Shown piece after piece: positions 13,230-26,500 of a DNA stretch of 64,000 nt; within the stretch, counting starts at the first letter, position 1; each line of letters begins with the position of its first letter. The position numbers and the translations under genes are program-made. Origin of the DNA: Lates calcarifer (lineage: Eukaryota > Chordata > Actinopteri > Centropomidae); the NCBI RefSeq assembly GCF_001640805.2, contig NC_066833.1, positions 11,209,044-11,273,043 of the forward strand, given 5' to 3'. The notes below the pieces were generated by a model. The model was not told where the DNA came from, searched no databases, and saw only the letters and a program-made list of their open reading frames with translations.

Positions 13230-16200
13230 TACACACACACAATGAGCCAATGATGATGCAACGGCATTAATCAAAAGGAACACCTTTTGCAAAACAAAAA
13301 CTTTTCTTTTAATAAATAACCTAAAACCACATCTTATCTAAATTCACAATCCACCCAGACAATGAATGATCTTTCATATACAGACTGTGCGTGCAATGTC
13401 TCCTTTGGACAGAGAGGGCCAGTGACTGTTTTAGGGAGAGCATGTGTTTGACACATCAACTGACATTCTGTGTGCACTGTGTGCATGGCTTTTTACAGTG
13501 GGACTGACTATATAAGCACATTATTCTGCCAGGAAGTCACAGAAAACACATGACACAGTGCCATCTGTGGCAAGGTTGTATACAAATCTTAAACCTTAAG
13601 TCCACACGGGTGCTGCTGATCGACACAGTAGTGTTATTTCCACTGTGTGTGTATGTCTACAGTTGTGAAAGGGAATTTGAAGGTTGAGCAGTTGTCTGTT
13701 GCTTGTTATTTGTTCTCTAAAGTGTCCTTGCAGTGGCAGTAAGGTGAGAAATTCAGCCAAGCCAGTAGCTTCATGTTAACTTTGTCTATCAAGCTTTCTC
13801 TCCAACTTACTTCCAACAGCACACAACACCATCAATGGATAAATTAATGAATGAGTGACTGAATGAATGAAACCTTTATTGCTGCTCAGGGGAATGCATA
13901 TTCTTTAGCTCAAGAAGGTGAAAAGTGTCATTTAAATATTGTCAAACCTTTGAAACATCAATTTATCTTTAAATGTATGCATTTATCCTGATTTGTTGTG
14001 ATTTTTTGCCGTTCACAGCCCTAATCAGAAAATACCATGCTTTGATGACAGTTGATGCATTCACACACCATTTTAATAGAACAAAGTTTTCCACACAGCA
14101 ATAGGTCTGTGGGATTTCTCATATACACCCCAACATCTTTTTCATTTAGAGACTGGAAAATCCAAGTTACTTTGGCCTTATCTGCTGCAACCTGCTCTGA
14201 GCCACTGATTTTAAACTGGTCAAGTGTCTAATGAGGATCAAAGACAGGAAGAGGAGGATTCCTCGGACCCCCTGTTGTTATCTTAATTAAAGCCCACACT
14301 GATTCCCTTTACCATTGGTTGGTCACTGTGGCAATAATGCCCTCGGCCAGATATGGCTCAGTCATGCAAAAACAGGGTCATGAAAAACAGGAACATTTTA
14401 TGGAGAATTCAGAGTCATCTCATTGGATTTGGCATCAACTCTGCTTTTTTTTAAGGTATTGCATAACTCTAACTCTAATAAATGTACATACTTCTCTCTT
14501 AAAATGTAGACTGCACTTTGTGATTCATTAAAAATGGGAAAATAAATTATGAAAAAAAAAAAAAAACTCTGCTGCTTTGTGTTTAAGGCAGGACAACCCA
14601 TGCATTTCAATCACCTGTAGTGATGAATATTCACATCTCAGCCAAAAGTGTTCAAATTACAACATCCAAACGTGTTTCCAACACAACTAACCAGCTGCCT
14701 CTAAGTTTATAGATTCAAAATCGTCTTTGATTGTAAACATATGTTTTTATATGCATATGGGAAAATACTGTATATTGCTCAAGGACTACTCTGACATACT
14801 GGGAAATATGCTGAAGTTAGGTAAAGCCTGAAATCGATCTGGTAGAAACTAATATGTCCAATAATAACTTATTTAGAAGTAGAGTGCAAGTGTATTGCAG
14901 AAATTGTGCAGGTACTGTAGTTTAAAGGAACAGTTAGCTTACAGTAAGCACCTTTGTAACAGAATAAACCAAATTTCAGTGGTAATCATGGCGATAAATG
15001 TGGTTTGCTATTAAAATAACATAAATAAATAAATCTTAATGGTATAATGTAAGGGTGACCAAAAATTAAATGGAGTTAAGAATAACTGAGCTGATGCATT
15101 TGGCTAATCTTAGGTTTAACAACTTGAGAGTGATCAATGCAAAGCCACAAAGCTTGGTGCAGATGGTCAGACTGGAGGATTAAGATGAATTTATGTAGCA
15201 TGTTGAAACAATCTGCCTTTGACTGGCATTTTAGGTCCTCTACATGAGCTTGTCCTACTAAAGAGGGCTTAATCTTCTTTACTTAAAGACTAATGATAAG
15301 GTGATGTTTAACATGTTTAGAGGATGTACATTTCAGTCAGCAGTTAAAATTTCTTGTTCATCCATCACTACAGATTGAGAAATGGTTTTGAGAAGAGCTT
15401 GAACAGTGAGAGATGCTGCAGACTTTTTTCTATGTCTCCTTCTTCTCCCTGTTTGACAACACTTCTAGTTTGGACAGAAATGATCAGGTTGTGTATTCTA
15501 TTGCAGAGGTTCAACTTCAGAAAGTCATCTCCATCACCCAAGTACAACCTCAACTGCCTCTGTAAGCAGGTCAAAGCTTCATATCTTAGCCTCTCAGGTT
15601 GACTATGACTCCTTTAACCTGGCTCTGTGGATTCACACATGACGTAAACATCATCCTGGTTTTAAGTTTAAGCCAGATCAGCTGGAACAGCTCAGACAGA
15701 TACCAAGAGAAGTAATTGAGCCTCATGCAAATTACAAAAACTAATTTTACAACATCATCATGTACTTCGGGACTTTAACTGTCTTAGACATATGACTGCA
15801 AGAATAATTTGTCACTTCTTTGTCAAGGGCTTATAGTTAGCAGCTTAAAGGACCAGAACAGTGTTTTTGCATATTTCAGCTCATACAAATCTTTCATGTT
15901 TTACATAAAAGGCAAACCAGGCACTGGTTTCAGTTCATGTCAGTATGGTATGAAAATGATCTTGCAAAGACTTTGACAAATGGTCAGCTAATTACCTATA
16001 TTATCTTGTGGTAATGCAGTTAAGAGCAGGGATCATTTTCTACTGCCAAACAACATTTTTAAATGTCCCAATATTAACCATCCCAATGTACATGTTTGTT
16101 TTTTTAATTTAATGAGGCCTGTAAAGTTAGTTGGCCCAAACTGATAATCCATACAAATGTTTGCAATATAGCTCATCACTCAGAATAATGGTAGAAGTGA

Positions 16201-19200
16201 ATAATCTCTTGGAGACATGTTGGAAATTTTAGCAATGTCTATTTACTCACGCTAATAAGTTTTTAACAAATTTTTAAAAGAAAAAAAATGAGCTGAAATT
16301 CTTTAATCACTTCCACAATAATATCTGCGTTTAGAGTGAACTTGATTTTACTTTGAGCTATTATTTTTTACCAGAGCTCAGCCCGCACTTGTTACTGGTC
16401 AATCCACAGTTTGAACTTCAAGCCAAAAAAAGCACAGAGTAAGAACAGATTTTTTTAAAGCAAAAAATCTGTTGTGGTCAATATATGTGCTCATTATTCA
16501 ACAGGTAAATTAAGACCACCTCCCAAAAGTCTTTTAAAACAATCCACTGAGTAACTGGCAATGAGAAAAACTTGTGTGAACTAGTAGGCCCTACCAGCAT
16601 ATAGAAGATGGAAGAGACAGGCACTAAAAAACAAAAGGGAGGAAAAAAGGCCTGAACAGCCTGAAACTGTGTCATGTCAGTTCTGTGTAGCTGGCTGTAA
16701 AGTAAAGCCAAAGAGCTTGCTTTTGTCTGCAGGGAGTATGTCTGTTCCGAGACAAGGGCACTCTCACTCTTTCAGTCTGTGTCTCTGAGGGGTTTTGCTG
16801 CAGCCTAGAGACACAGCAGGCTAATTGACGAGTGCTGGGCTTTGTTTTATCTTGGCAGCCTCACAGCAATGCTGACTTAATGTTGCCAATGGACAGATGG
16901 CATGCCACGGTGCTGAATGGCCAGCAGAAGCTGCAGACTGACTCGCCACACAAGAGCTAGTGTCCCTCTGATCTTGGTCCTCCTCTAGCCATCCGCATTA
17001 GTAACTGGGTCCACACTGATAATCCTTACAGAGGTTTGCAATATGCCGTATCTATAGCTGACAGACGACAGCTCCTGCTCAACACATTAAAACTAACAAT
17101 AGAAACACTCCTGTGAAGTGCAATCCTCACCGGTTCTTTGTTACAGCAACAAAAAAAGATTTCACATAAAAGAAATCTAAAACTAAAAACTAAAACATTA
17201 CTGTCTAAGTGCTTGAGCAGGACATAAAATTGTCATAAAAATCAAGTGGTTTGAAAGATGGACTCACATGTGTGGACTAAGTTCATAGAAGTTTCTGTTG
17301 CGATACTCTTCCACTTTGTCTGGCGTGTAGATGGGCAAGGACCTGTACGGGTTCATGGAGATCACCACACTGCCAATGTATGTCTGGAGGGAGAAGAAAA
17401 CTGAGAAACAGTAAGTATGACTCCACACGACAGGTTCTCTGTTTTATACAAACTGACACAAGCACTGTTTTCAACAACTTTTTCTCCCCTCTGTCCATTC
17501 GGGTGTTAATTGTTAGGACGAGGTGGGAGGAATTCTGCTCTGTCAGTTTTTCTCAGCTGGGTATTCCTAATGCATTGTTGAGACATGCATTGCCTGAGGT
17601 GAAACTGAAGACTTAAAATGAAAAGTTTATGGAATATGTGGGCTGGGCAGTAAACACAGACTGCAAAGAGGTCATTGTGCTAAAGGAGAGTTTTAGTAAG
17701 TGTGTGTGTGTGTGTGCGCAAGTATTCATGCTGCTATACCAATACAGGCCTGGATATTAGTAGTTGGTGTTAACATAAAACACCTAAAACTGCATGTAAA
17801 ATGATACATGTTTCAGAAGAATCCATTTTAGTTGAGTGCTTTCCATTAAAAAAAAACATTGTAGCATCAGTCGATTATATAATATGTTATCAAAATGCAA
17901 GATATCTAATTTGCCAGCAGTGAGTTTTTGATCAAAAAAGCAAACAAAGCACTAATTCCTCTGTTTCACATTTTCACATAAGAGAACACCTTTATGTAAC
18001 ATTCACACAGGTCCTGTTCAGCAGATAACACTTGTCAGATATTTTTGAAAGCGAATGTAACCAGCAATCATCTCTGTGTTCTTTATCATCCTCCTACGCT
18101 CAAAACAGAGCCCAGATAGCACTTTCAAACATCAACCTGAAACATTTTCTTTGCTTTCCATGGTAATGGCTGTTGCATAACCCACTCTGACAAGAGTGGA
18201 GCATGGCCTTCCCTGTGGCAACACCACAAACTCCCACAGCCTCTCGTTCAATAGCACACTGGAGGTAGAATGAGGCCTTCAAGTGCACACGACGGATGCA
18301 AAGGGAAAGAGTGTGCTCAATGTAAACAAAGTATCATGAGTTAATAAGAGGTTCTCTGGACCAAAGGAAGAGGTCTGCAGATCAAAAACTTTATCAATAA
18401 AAACATTATGATTTCATGAATCTGAGAGATTCTAAAATTGGTCAAAAAACAGCTATGAATTGATTGTTTTCACACCAAATCAAAAACAAATGTATGGTCT
18501 ATAAACAAAAAACACAAAATCAGAAAGAAGGTAAGTTGCAACTTTCATGCATTTTAACCTTTTACTACCACCTGTGGTACAATTTTCTTTCAGTTTCAAA
18601 ACAAGAAAAAGAGTGAAACTGTGCTCCTGTGCTCTCATGGAGCCAAAAACCCCAGTCTTAATATATCTCTGTTGCTTTTTCATTCCTGCTCTCTGCCTGC
18701 TACGGGTATCATGTAGCTCTCCTTCCTGATGTAGGTTTGTCTGCAATCTTTTGACCTCCTCTGCTTAAGTAAAAAGGCTGGTGTGGAAGTGGAGCCTTAA
18801 CTTAAAACTGAGAGTAGTGTCATGTCACATCAGCACAGACCAATAATGTACACAGCCTCTATCTGCTATATGCCTCTTCTTTACATTTCTACCCCAGCCT
18901 CCCTGCTTGTTATAAAACTCCATCTGTCACACCAAAATTACAGCTGCTTGGATGACACATCACATGCCCAGCAGCTACATAAATTAATCTATTTTTTTCA
19001 TTTTGTCGCTCAGCTTTTTACCCACAAAATGCACAAAAACAAGAGTTTGGGATCTGTCTGCAAGACAGCATACCCATTCATCTATCTATTTATAAAGAAA
19101 CATAATTGCTTATCAAGTGAAAACCTGGCAGTTGGATGTGAAAAATCACTTGGAGTCTGGAGTAATAATCAATTAGAAATGGGTGGGGCTGACAGATCAG

Positions 19201-20745
19201 CTGTTATGTAAAAATATAGACAGATATTTTGATCTATTGATCTGATCTGTCATGAAAAGTCATGAAAATAAGACTTAGATGGATAATAAACCGACAGGAC
19301 ATTTGTTACTTACTCTAAGAGAATTCATTTGAGAGGGACTGAATACCAATTAATGATGTGGGACTCATCATCCTGCTAAAAAGAAGCCAATACACCTTAA
19401 CCCAAAATAGAGAGGGCCTTAAGAGTTATATCAACTTTGACAAATGCTGACAATCTCAATGATTCCTCTTGCTCGGTAAGACATAAACAGTTAACAGGAC
19501 GATTTTCATTCTCTTTGATTTTCCACTGAGTTATTGGATACATGACGCGCTGTCCCTCTGGAAAACAAAGCCATGTTTCTTCTGCTGTGAGCTGTCATAT
19601 GATAGTTTGGGGTGGGGGTTGGGGCCATTTGTAAGGCATGATGCCACACAAGGGAAAAATACATTCACATGCAAGGATTGTACACCACAGATTTATTGGA
19701 TAAGTATAGGATTCAGAGCTTCTCTTGGTCATCAATCTAAAGTTGCAGTTTATGCCACCAAAAAGCTTCCATTATGAACTCAGAATCATGCGATTTACCT
19801 TTCCATGAATGCTTTTTTTTTACCTTCTCTTGATATGCAGTCAGTACTAAAGTAAACAGGGAGCATCAGAAGATTTTTCGCTAGTGTAATTAAAACATCT
19901 CTTGGAGGACCATATATTAAATAAATTATTTGTGCATGTTTAGCTAATTCCACAATATTTAGGTCAGCGCCACACAGGAAATAAAAAGCTCTGAGCTTAC
20001 AGTTTAGGAATAGAGGGCATTTAAAAAGTAAAAACAGCATTCCAGGATGTGGGTTGTATCTCAACAAAACATCTAGCGCACCACTAAGGCAGTCATAGCT
20101 ATATGAGGTGACATCATCCCCTGGGTCCTGTGAGCCAAGAGCAGAGCTGTAATCATCTTGGCTGGTCTCTACAGCAGCCAACCTGCAGAGCAGAAGAATC
20201 GTGGAGTGCCACAGCACTAAACCCAGAACCAATTGTCTGATGCATGGATGATAGTTTAACAACCCCCTTTTTCTAGATAAACAGGCAGCCAGGCTGCCAG
20301 TCCCTCCTTGTCCCTGAGCTTTGGATTTCATGCCTCATTTAAAGGCATCATCTACATTCCTTGGTGATGTGATTTATTGATTGGCTGATTACTGTGGTCT
20401 CTGTATCTGTGCCACTTCTGTAGCCAAGACTAAAATGAGTGAGTGAATGTAGGAACAATAGAATTATTGCATGTTTCCTCAGTTTCCTCCTATAAATAAT
20501 CTTTGGAGGAAGGGACAATCAGAGGAGTCTAATACAGCTCAACACTGTAACACTGCTACTTAAACAATTTTCAGTTATATTAATACAATTATTATTTGAA
20601 TATAAAATGATAGACTTACATAGATTTCATTGTGGTCAAAGCGGTTCTTCAGGTTTTCAAGGAATGAGTCTTCGGACAGGGGCTCTAGGAGGACCATGTC
20701 GCCCACCCCGATCATGTTGTCTAGAAGTGACGTCTTCACCTCCAT
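781..20745 (-). CDS. myo1b: myo1b, unconventional myosin-Ib, 5' part of the gene (partial)
   Basis: Class I myosins are single-headed, membrane-binding actin motors; myosin-Ib acts as a tension-sensing tether at the plasma membrane and endosomes. Four coding exons can be assembled on the minus strand: 20,620-20,745 (from ATG), 17,268-17,383, 3,634-3,728 and 781-885. All have AG acceptors and GT donors, and the phases join without error (0, 2, 1, 1). They encode about 147 residues of the motor N-terminus: an [20 protein letters not shown] start typical of MYO1B, the [13 protein letters not shown] strand, the P-loop GESGAGKT and the EASKLVMSY helix after it. The [10 protein letters not shown] end is followed by a donor, so the rest of the motor, IQ motifs and TH1 tail lie left of the window. 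The first intron is about 9 kb and the third about 13.5 kb. Myo1b is chosen over myo1a by recalled N-terminal sequence, not by alignment. Confidence 0.93.
886..3633 (-). other. myo1b intron 4
   Basis: Apart from the (CA)n tract at about 890-914 no gene, RNA or mobile element is recognised. Short open frames here show no protein-family resemblance and no conserved motif. Confidence 0.6.
3634..3728 (-). CDS. myo1b: myo1b exon 4, P-loop
   Basis: The 95-nt exon has acceptor TCTTCCAG and donor GTAAGT. It encodes the stretch that ends in the nucleotide-binding P-loop GESGAGKT, preceded by [11 protein letters not shown], which is characteristic of class I myosins. It ends one base into the next codon. 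Confidence 0.95.
7546..7620. repeat. (CA)n microsatellite
   Basis: About 37 CA units with a single interruption (CACCACAC) in the middle. Both strands read as open frames of His-Thr or Cys-Val, which are artefacts. Confidence 0.97.
10395..10452. repeat. (CA)n microsatellite
   Basis: About 28 CA dinucleotides with one GA interruption, inside myo1b intron 3. Confidence 0.97.
10835..11100. mobile_element. Tc1/mariner-like terminal fragment
   Basis: The stretch opens with TATACACTCCTGATCAAAAT followed by TTTAAGACCAGTTG, a pattern typical of Tc1/mariner-family ends in fish (TA target, then a TIR rich in CAAAA and AAGACC). No transposase frame is nearby and no opposite terminus was identified, so it is either a decayed remnant or a non-autonomous copy. 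The right limit is approximate. Confidence 0.4.
12181..12224. repeat. Alternating purine-pyrimidine tract, GC/GT then (CA)n
   Basis: The run starts TGCGTGCGCGTGTGCGCGCA and continues as (CA)n to about 12,222. The first 20 bases alternate strictly between pyrimidine and purine and are largely self-complementary. Confidence 0.9.
13198..13242. repeat. (TC)n/(CA)n compound microsatellite
   Basis: A short (CT)n run passes into about 18 CA units with one TA interruption. Confidence 0.93.
17268..17383 (-). CDS. myo1b: myo1b exon 3, motor domain
   Basis: The 116-nt exon has acceptor CCTCCAG and donor GTGAGT. It encodes [17 protein letters not shown], the first beta strands of the myosin head, followed by the [14 protein letters not shown] helix. 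The exon ends two bases into an Ile codon that the next exon completes. Confidence 0.94.
17384..20619 (-). other. myo1b intron 2
   Basis: About 3.2 kb between exons 3 and 2. A short (TG)n run lies at 17,700. The long minus-strand open frame at 19,795-20,331 has no family resemblance that I recognise, and nothing supports it as a gene. Confidence 0.6.
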
Positions 20746-20750
20746 TTTGG
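20620..20750 (-). CDS. myo1b: myo1b exon 2, first coding exon
   Basis: The acceptor CTACAG ends at 20,751 and the donor GTAAGT occupies 20,619-20,614. The ATG at 20,745 lies in a strong context (CCAAAATGG) and opens 42 codons ending ...FDHNEIY in phase 0. The triplets before the ATG read Ala-Lys, matching the mammalian MAK start, but no in-frame ATG is visible upstream in the proposed exon 1, so the ATG at 20,745 is preferred. Confidence 0.93.
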
Positions 20751-23496
20751 CTGTAGGTGTCCCCCCTTGCACAGAAAAACAGAGGAAAGAAGAGATACAT
20801 CATGCATACTGTAAATTAAGGGTATCCTGTGGAGTTTCTGGCCCATAGTACTGTGGAGATGTTTCTGAGTGGGCCCTTGTTTTGTGTAACAAGGATCCAG
20901 AGAAGTTAGTGAAGAGGAAAAACTGCTAGCATGCAGATGTGAATGTAAATAATGTACTTTTTAAAAATCTGTTTTGGAAATGCTTTGTGAGGGAGAAAAT
21001 GGACTTCACTTCATTACACTTATTAGGCCATTATTTCATGCTTGTTGTCCATTATTTGTGAGGTCTGCAGCATTTTTAAGAGGCATTCTCTAATCAGAAA
21101 ATAAACAGTCCTAAACTTAGCCAATGCAAATAAACTCTAGGGAGGACATGTTTGTACAGCAGTGGTTTGACTCCAGGGGAGGAGCGGGGCCTTTTGATTG
21201 GCTACTCAGTCCACTTCTCGTCTGGCATGTGAGAACATCCCATAGGCAATTACATAACTGAAGACCTTTGCTCTTGACCTCTGAGTGTCTGCTCAGCTGG
21301 AATTGGCTCCTGTTTCAGGACTTCTTATAAATCAAAGAACCCCCCTCCCCCAAAACAGTTAACTGCTTCATAGTTTTTTGTTGTCTTACTTGCTTGTTGT
21401 AGCGATATAATATTTATGGATGATAAAGGATCTGGTCCAGAGTGCACCATGACAAAAACAGTGCTAGGGGTGGCAGTTTTCAGTCTAGTGTTGCCTCCCA
21501 TTTCCTTTGGGACAGTAATCCCAATGCTATAGGGCTGGAGATAAAAGAGGGGCCTAGGATACATTCAGGGCCTTGATACAGGGATTTACTGCACCAAAAC
21601 CCTAATGTCTGCTGTTGTGACAGACTGTCCACAACAGGCTAATGGATGAGGCCATGTAGTCATCTATTGTTCACTGCTATCGTAGTAGAGATGTCTACTT
21701 TTGCATAGCCAGAAACAGACACTGGCTTGCACCAAATGAAAATATGACAAAGTCACATGTTTGCAAGGCACTCTGATGTTTGATACCCTTTTGAATGAAT
21801 ATAGGAGAGATGTCTGACACTCTGACAAAAACATTTTCTGCATACATTAATCACACAAATATTTTATAGACAGTCTGACAGTTGATGTCTGGGGATTAAA
21901 CAGCTGGCTCAGAGTGTGATACAGTGTGAGATTTAAGAAAGTTGGTGGACAGACAGAACTGGAGGAAATGAAGCTCAAATGTTTTGCAGAAGAAGCTCAC
22001 TTTCTTTCAAAGGCATAATTTTCAATCAGCTGTCAAACCAACTTTTAGCAACAACTTAGGAGCAGCATGACATTCCTGAAAAATAGAGTCCCAGTGTAGA
22101 CTTTCACTTCATTTTTTTCTCTGGCCTCTGTTCCCCTGCAGGGCACAATGTTATTGGCCCATAAAGAAGTTGCCAGGCTCTCAGTAGGAGGCAAGACTCA
22201 AGTTCCAAAACCACTCACTCTCACAAAACATTTAAAGATGAACGAGGTGTTGCAAAATGATTTACGTTCATTTGCAATTAAGACATTTTAAAAGATTTAA
22301 TGCTACATCTTGACTCAGAGGGTATACTAAGCAGATGTACTAAGGGGGAGAAATATTTGCTTACTTGTCAATCCATACTCCACTGAGGTCTGTTACTTTG
22401 TGCTCACTGACTGATGCAGTGTGCTGATCTGATGGCACTGTGCCAAAACATGCCCAGTGATGGCTCATGTCTACCAGCTGCTTTGCTTGTCTGCAATGCA
22501 GCTTTAAATCAAGTCATTTCCTTTTAACATGGCCACTACTCTGGAGAGATGAAACAGCGATCACCTTCTCTGTGAGCTCATGCCATATGCTATCTTTATT
22601 AGAAGCTTCTGCTTTGCTATTGTCCAGTTTTTTTCCAGTTTCCCTTAAATTAAATGTCACATTGGCTGCTTTCCACATTTGCCACCACTAGCATCTCTCG
22701 CAGTACAAAGTATTAATTCAAGATACTCATGACAGCTCCTTTCCATTTATGAGAAGTATGAATCCATCCCATACTGGATGGATGAAGCTTAAAACAGCTT
22801 GTGCTGGACATAAATAACTCAAATTCACAAACAATACAAACAAAATTATTAATTCCTATTTGACCGTTGACCACCCAAAGCATCAGATGATGTTTGTACT
22901 AGCCAGCCACAATCAATACTGGTGATGTATATTACTACAAAGTTATTAACTACCCAGCTATTGCAAACCTACTGTCTGAAAGTAGGTGCACAATCATGCA
23001 ACACTGAAAGTGCTGAGTCTAGTCTCTCTCTGGTATGAACAAACAACAGTTTAAACAGAAAACAGATGCTGAAGCTTCTCGCTGACCTGGGGGAGAACAG
23101 TATGTGTCTATGTCGCCCGAAGTGCCTATGCCTTTCTGACCAACAATATATTGCATCTGTCTGGAGCCTGGATGCCGGATGCCCTTAGCTCCTCTGCTGA
23201 TAACCCACTACCCCAGATTTGGAGCTGGCTTCCAGGCAGCCAGCGACACAATCCCATTAATAAGAGTTGCTGCCTGCTGCTAACTGTTGAACTGGATCCA
23301 AAGTGGGAGAGTAAGAGAAAACCTGACAGCCTTGATTAAACTCAGGGTATTATCCTCATTGCTGAGTGGTAGAGTGATGAGGAATATAAGTAGTCTGTAT
23401 CGGAAATGTTAAAAACATAGTTTTTTGTGGTTTGCCACACATTATGGACAAAACACACCATAAAAAAAATAACTAAATTTATCAGTCTAAATCATC

Positions 23497-23547
23497 CATC
23501 CATCCAATCTCTCTGATGCAAAATGCAGCAGAGAGATTGGATGGATG
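23497..23547. repeat. Perfect 19-bp inverted repeat (hairpin)
   Basis: The left arm 23,497-23,515 (CATCCATCCAATCTCTCTG) is the exact reverse complement of 23,529-23,547. The loop is 13 nt. It is embedded in myo1b intron 1, with no mobile-element terminus recognised around it. Confidence 0.9.
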
Positions 23548-26500
23548 TTTAGGAGGCAAGCACTGCATGCACCATTGTTTCACTGCTATTAATCTCAAAT
23601 CCAAATCTGATGAATCAGTGATGTAGAAAAACTTATGGCCAACTGCCCTTATTCTGGTTGCATACCACCTTAACTGAGCACACTCTCCAGTCACCATGTG
23701 TAGCAGATTGGAATGGTTTACACATCATTTAAATGTGGCATGTTAAATACTTAATGTAACAAAAGAGTCAAAAACAGATTCTCTTCCAAAAATAATAATA
23801 ATAATAATAAATTCATATGGCTGGACCTGAATACAGATTTTATTGTAGCTGACAACTCTTAATGAAAAATGGACAAAATGTGTTTCTTTTTGAGCACTTC
23901 CTGGAACAACTACCTGCCATTAAGCAATCAAATCAGCAATATAAATTCAATGTTAATACCTGCAACTGGCACTCAACTAAGCAGCCCTACCCCCATCCCT
24001 ACCACTCCCACCCCCACCCTCCATTGGTGTCACGCAATATGCATCATTCTGGGGCAAGATCAGATAAAGCATACTAAATGTGAGGAGAAGGTCACTACTG
24101 AGTCATTGTTCTGATCCTACATATGACATTCAGTACAAGTTACACAATGAAATTTCAAATTGGAATTTGATATATAAATCCCACAGATTAAAGTGCTGTA
24201 TTTAGAGGAGCTAACAAAACATGAGTGAGAGATTTTTTCAGAAGTATTGATGGGTGGGCTGGACCTGAGATTTCAATGCATGTCGCTGAACAATATTATG
24301 ATACACGCTTTTTCTCCTGCCTCTGATACTGACCTACATTTCCCAGCAAGATCAAGCTGTGGGGGAAATCATGAAAAAACACCATTAAATGTACATATAT
24401 TATTTACAGACCCTAGACTGAGACCACGTGTTCTTGTCGGTCCTTCAGAAAGGAAAAAAGTCATCTAACCAAAGGTCAACAACCATTCAAGCATTCACAT
24501 GTAAGTGGTGCAAGAGCAAATACATCAGCTCTTATTTGTTTGGATGTATGTAGTTGATTAAAAGTAAAACAGCTTAGAGTGATTATCAGTTTTAGAATGG
24601 TCAAAATATTCATCATGGTTAACAAAGCAAGTTTGTAGTCTACAAGGACATGTGGTCTTTGGGAAAATAGGTACTGGATGAGCTAAACTGAGAGATGACT
24701 GGTGTCAATTCTACATTGAGAGCAGCTGTTTGAGAACACAGTGGTGTCTATGTGCAAACAAATGATAATAAAATCTATTATGCAGTGTAATAGTCTAGTC
24801 TGTAAATTGCCCTCAGATCAGGCTTTCCTTGTCACGGGGCAGAAAAGTCACAATATCACAGGCTGCTGGCAATGATGGAGATTAAAGCCCTCCCTAATGG
24901 AGCAGCAAGCAGGGCATGGGGCTGTGCCAAAGAGCAGGCCAGGACAGAGAGAACAGAGGTTTAGAAGGGAAGAGAGCAAGCAGCTGCCTGGGAAAGTGAC
25001 CTGGAATCCAGAGTCCTCAACACCGCTCCAGGTGCAGATCTGTGCCAGTGAGTGCGAGCAAAGGCTGGCACACAAACACACTAAGAGAGTGAACAAACTG
25101 AGAATGTTTTTGAACATCATGCACTTAATAACTGTGAATCCATGATTTCTGTCTTCTGTCAAAACGGCACACTTTGATACCTTTAAATTTAGATATTCTC
25201 TTTGATAAAGTTAAGATCACAAAATGTTTCCTCATTAGCTCAGTAGTGTGCAAGTCAAGTTGGGTTTTCATGTCACACAATCATCCAGGCTGGTTAAACA
25301 TAAACCTGTAACCCAAACAAACACTGTTCTTTATTTACAATACAGCTCAAATAGCAGGGACACATCAAGACTAGTAGATATCCAAAACATGAGCCTACAG
25401 CTGGCAGCCAAGATGACAAAGGATCAAACAACCACACCATAATTAATCCACTGACCGCATGCAATCCTCATTGAAAAGACACCAGATGACTGATGTGTCA
25501 GCTTTAGAGACTCCGACAACATATTTTCTTAATCAGCTTCGTACTTTGAGTGATGAGGTATTACATGATCACAAAATAATCTGCCAATGTTGGAACAGTT
25601 CTGGTAATGTCACATGAGATTTCAGGGGTTTTTTGGTTTCTTTTGACTGTCCCTCTCACCAATTTTAAGTGGGTGGGGACTCAGTTGGAAAAAGGCAACA
25701 CATCACTTAGATTTAGCATCATTTGAATCAAAATGTATTGATAGAGGTCTTTTCTCACAGCAGACGTTTGATTTCTGACCAGAAACCCCAAAAAGCAGAA
25801 CAGCAAACTAAATCTGCACATCTTTGTATAATGTTTGGTTCTAGCGGTTTGGTGACATAGTGACTACTCACTGGGCTAGTAGGTGAACTGCTGCAGCTAG
25901 AAAGCTAACTGCTAACACACTATCCAGCTGGGTTAGCGCTAGTCGCAATAGCTTTAAGAGCTTCTCTGTTTTTTTCCGGTTTGTGCCACTTACTCTCCTG
26001 GTCACCAGTGTACACCATTTGGCTCAATAAAAATTTATGGAAATGAAGCTCTCCTAGATAATTAGCCAACTAATGATCAGTTAGAAAGCGTGCTAGCTCA
26101 GCTCAGTTGCCAATAAGACAATAAGTTCATACAACTTATTTAAAACACATATATATATATATAAGTGGCTCCTGTCTCATAATTGTCTTAAAAACATAAC
26201 TCTTTAGTGAAGTAGTTTTAAGTATACTCTGAGAAGAGGTGAAATAAAAATGGAAGGTGCAACATAGCTAATAAGCTACAATAGCTTACATTGTTTTGAA
26301 CTCCCTGGCTTGCGGTTCCCTCAAAAGGTCAGCACTGTCAGGACTGCTTGCTTTTAGTCAACAGCGCAAATTCACAGGAGAAACTTCCTGCACGCTAAGT
26401 TTCATGTGAAAAATTCTTTTGGATTTAATGAATCGACACAAGTGAATCCATGTGTCATAGCAACTCCACTGGAATGAACTGAATTCACAGCAAAATGATG

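Larger units (their letters stand above)
3729..17267 (-). other. myo1b intron 3 (about 13.5 kb)
   Basis: Large AT-rich intron. Contents seen: (CA)n arrays near 6,500, 7,550-7,620, 10,395-10,452, 12,190-12,222 and 13,205-13,242; a Tc1/mariner-like terminus near 10,835; a GC-alternating tract at 12,180. No other exon was found on either strand. Small open frames over the (CA)n arrays are repeat translation and are not genes. Confidence 0.6.

Noticed and set aside
13855..13885. (TGAA)n followed by CTTTATTGCTG, a possible LINE tail in antisense
   Set aside because: Too short and no element body recognised.
19795..20331. 178-codon minus-strand open frame in myo1b intron 2
   Set aside because: No family resemblance, no splice logic with neighbouring exons, and composition like the surrounding intron.
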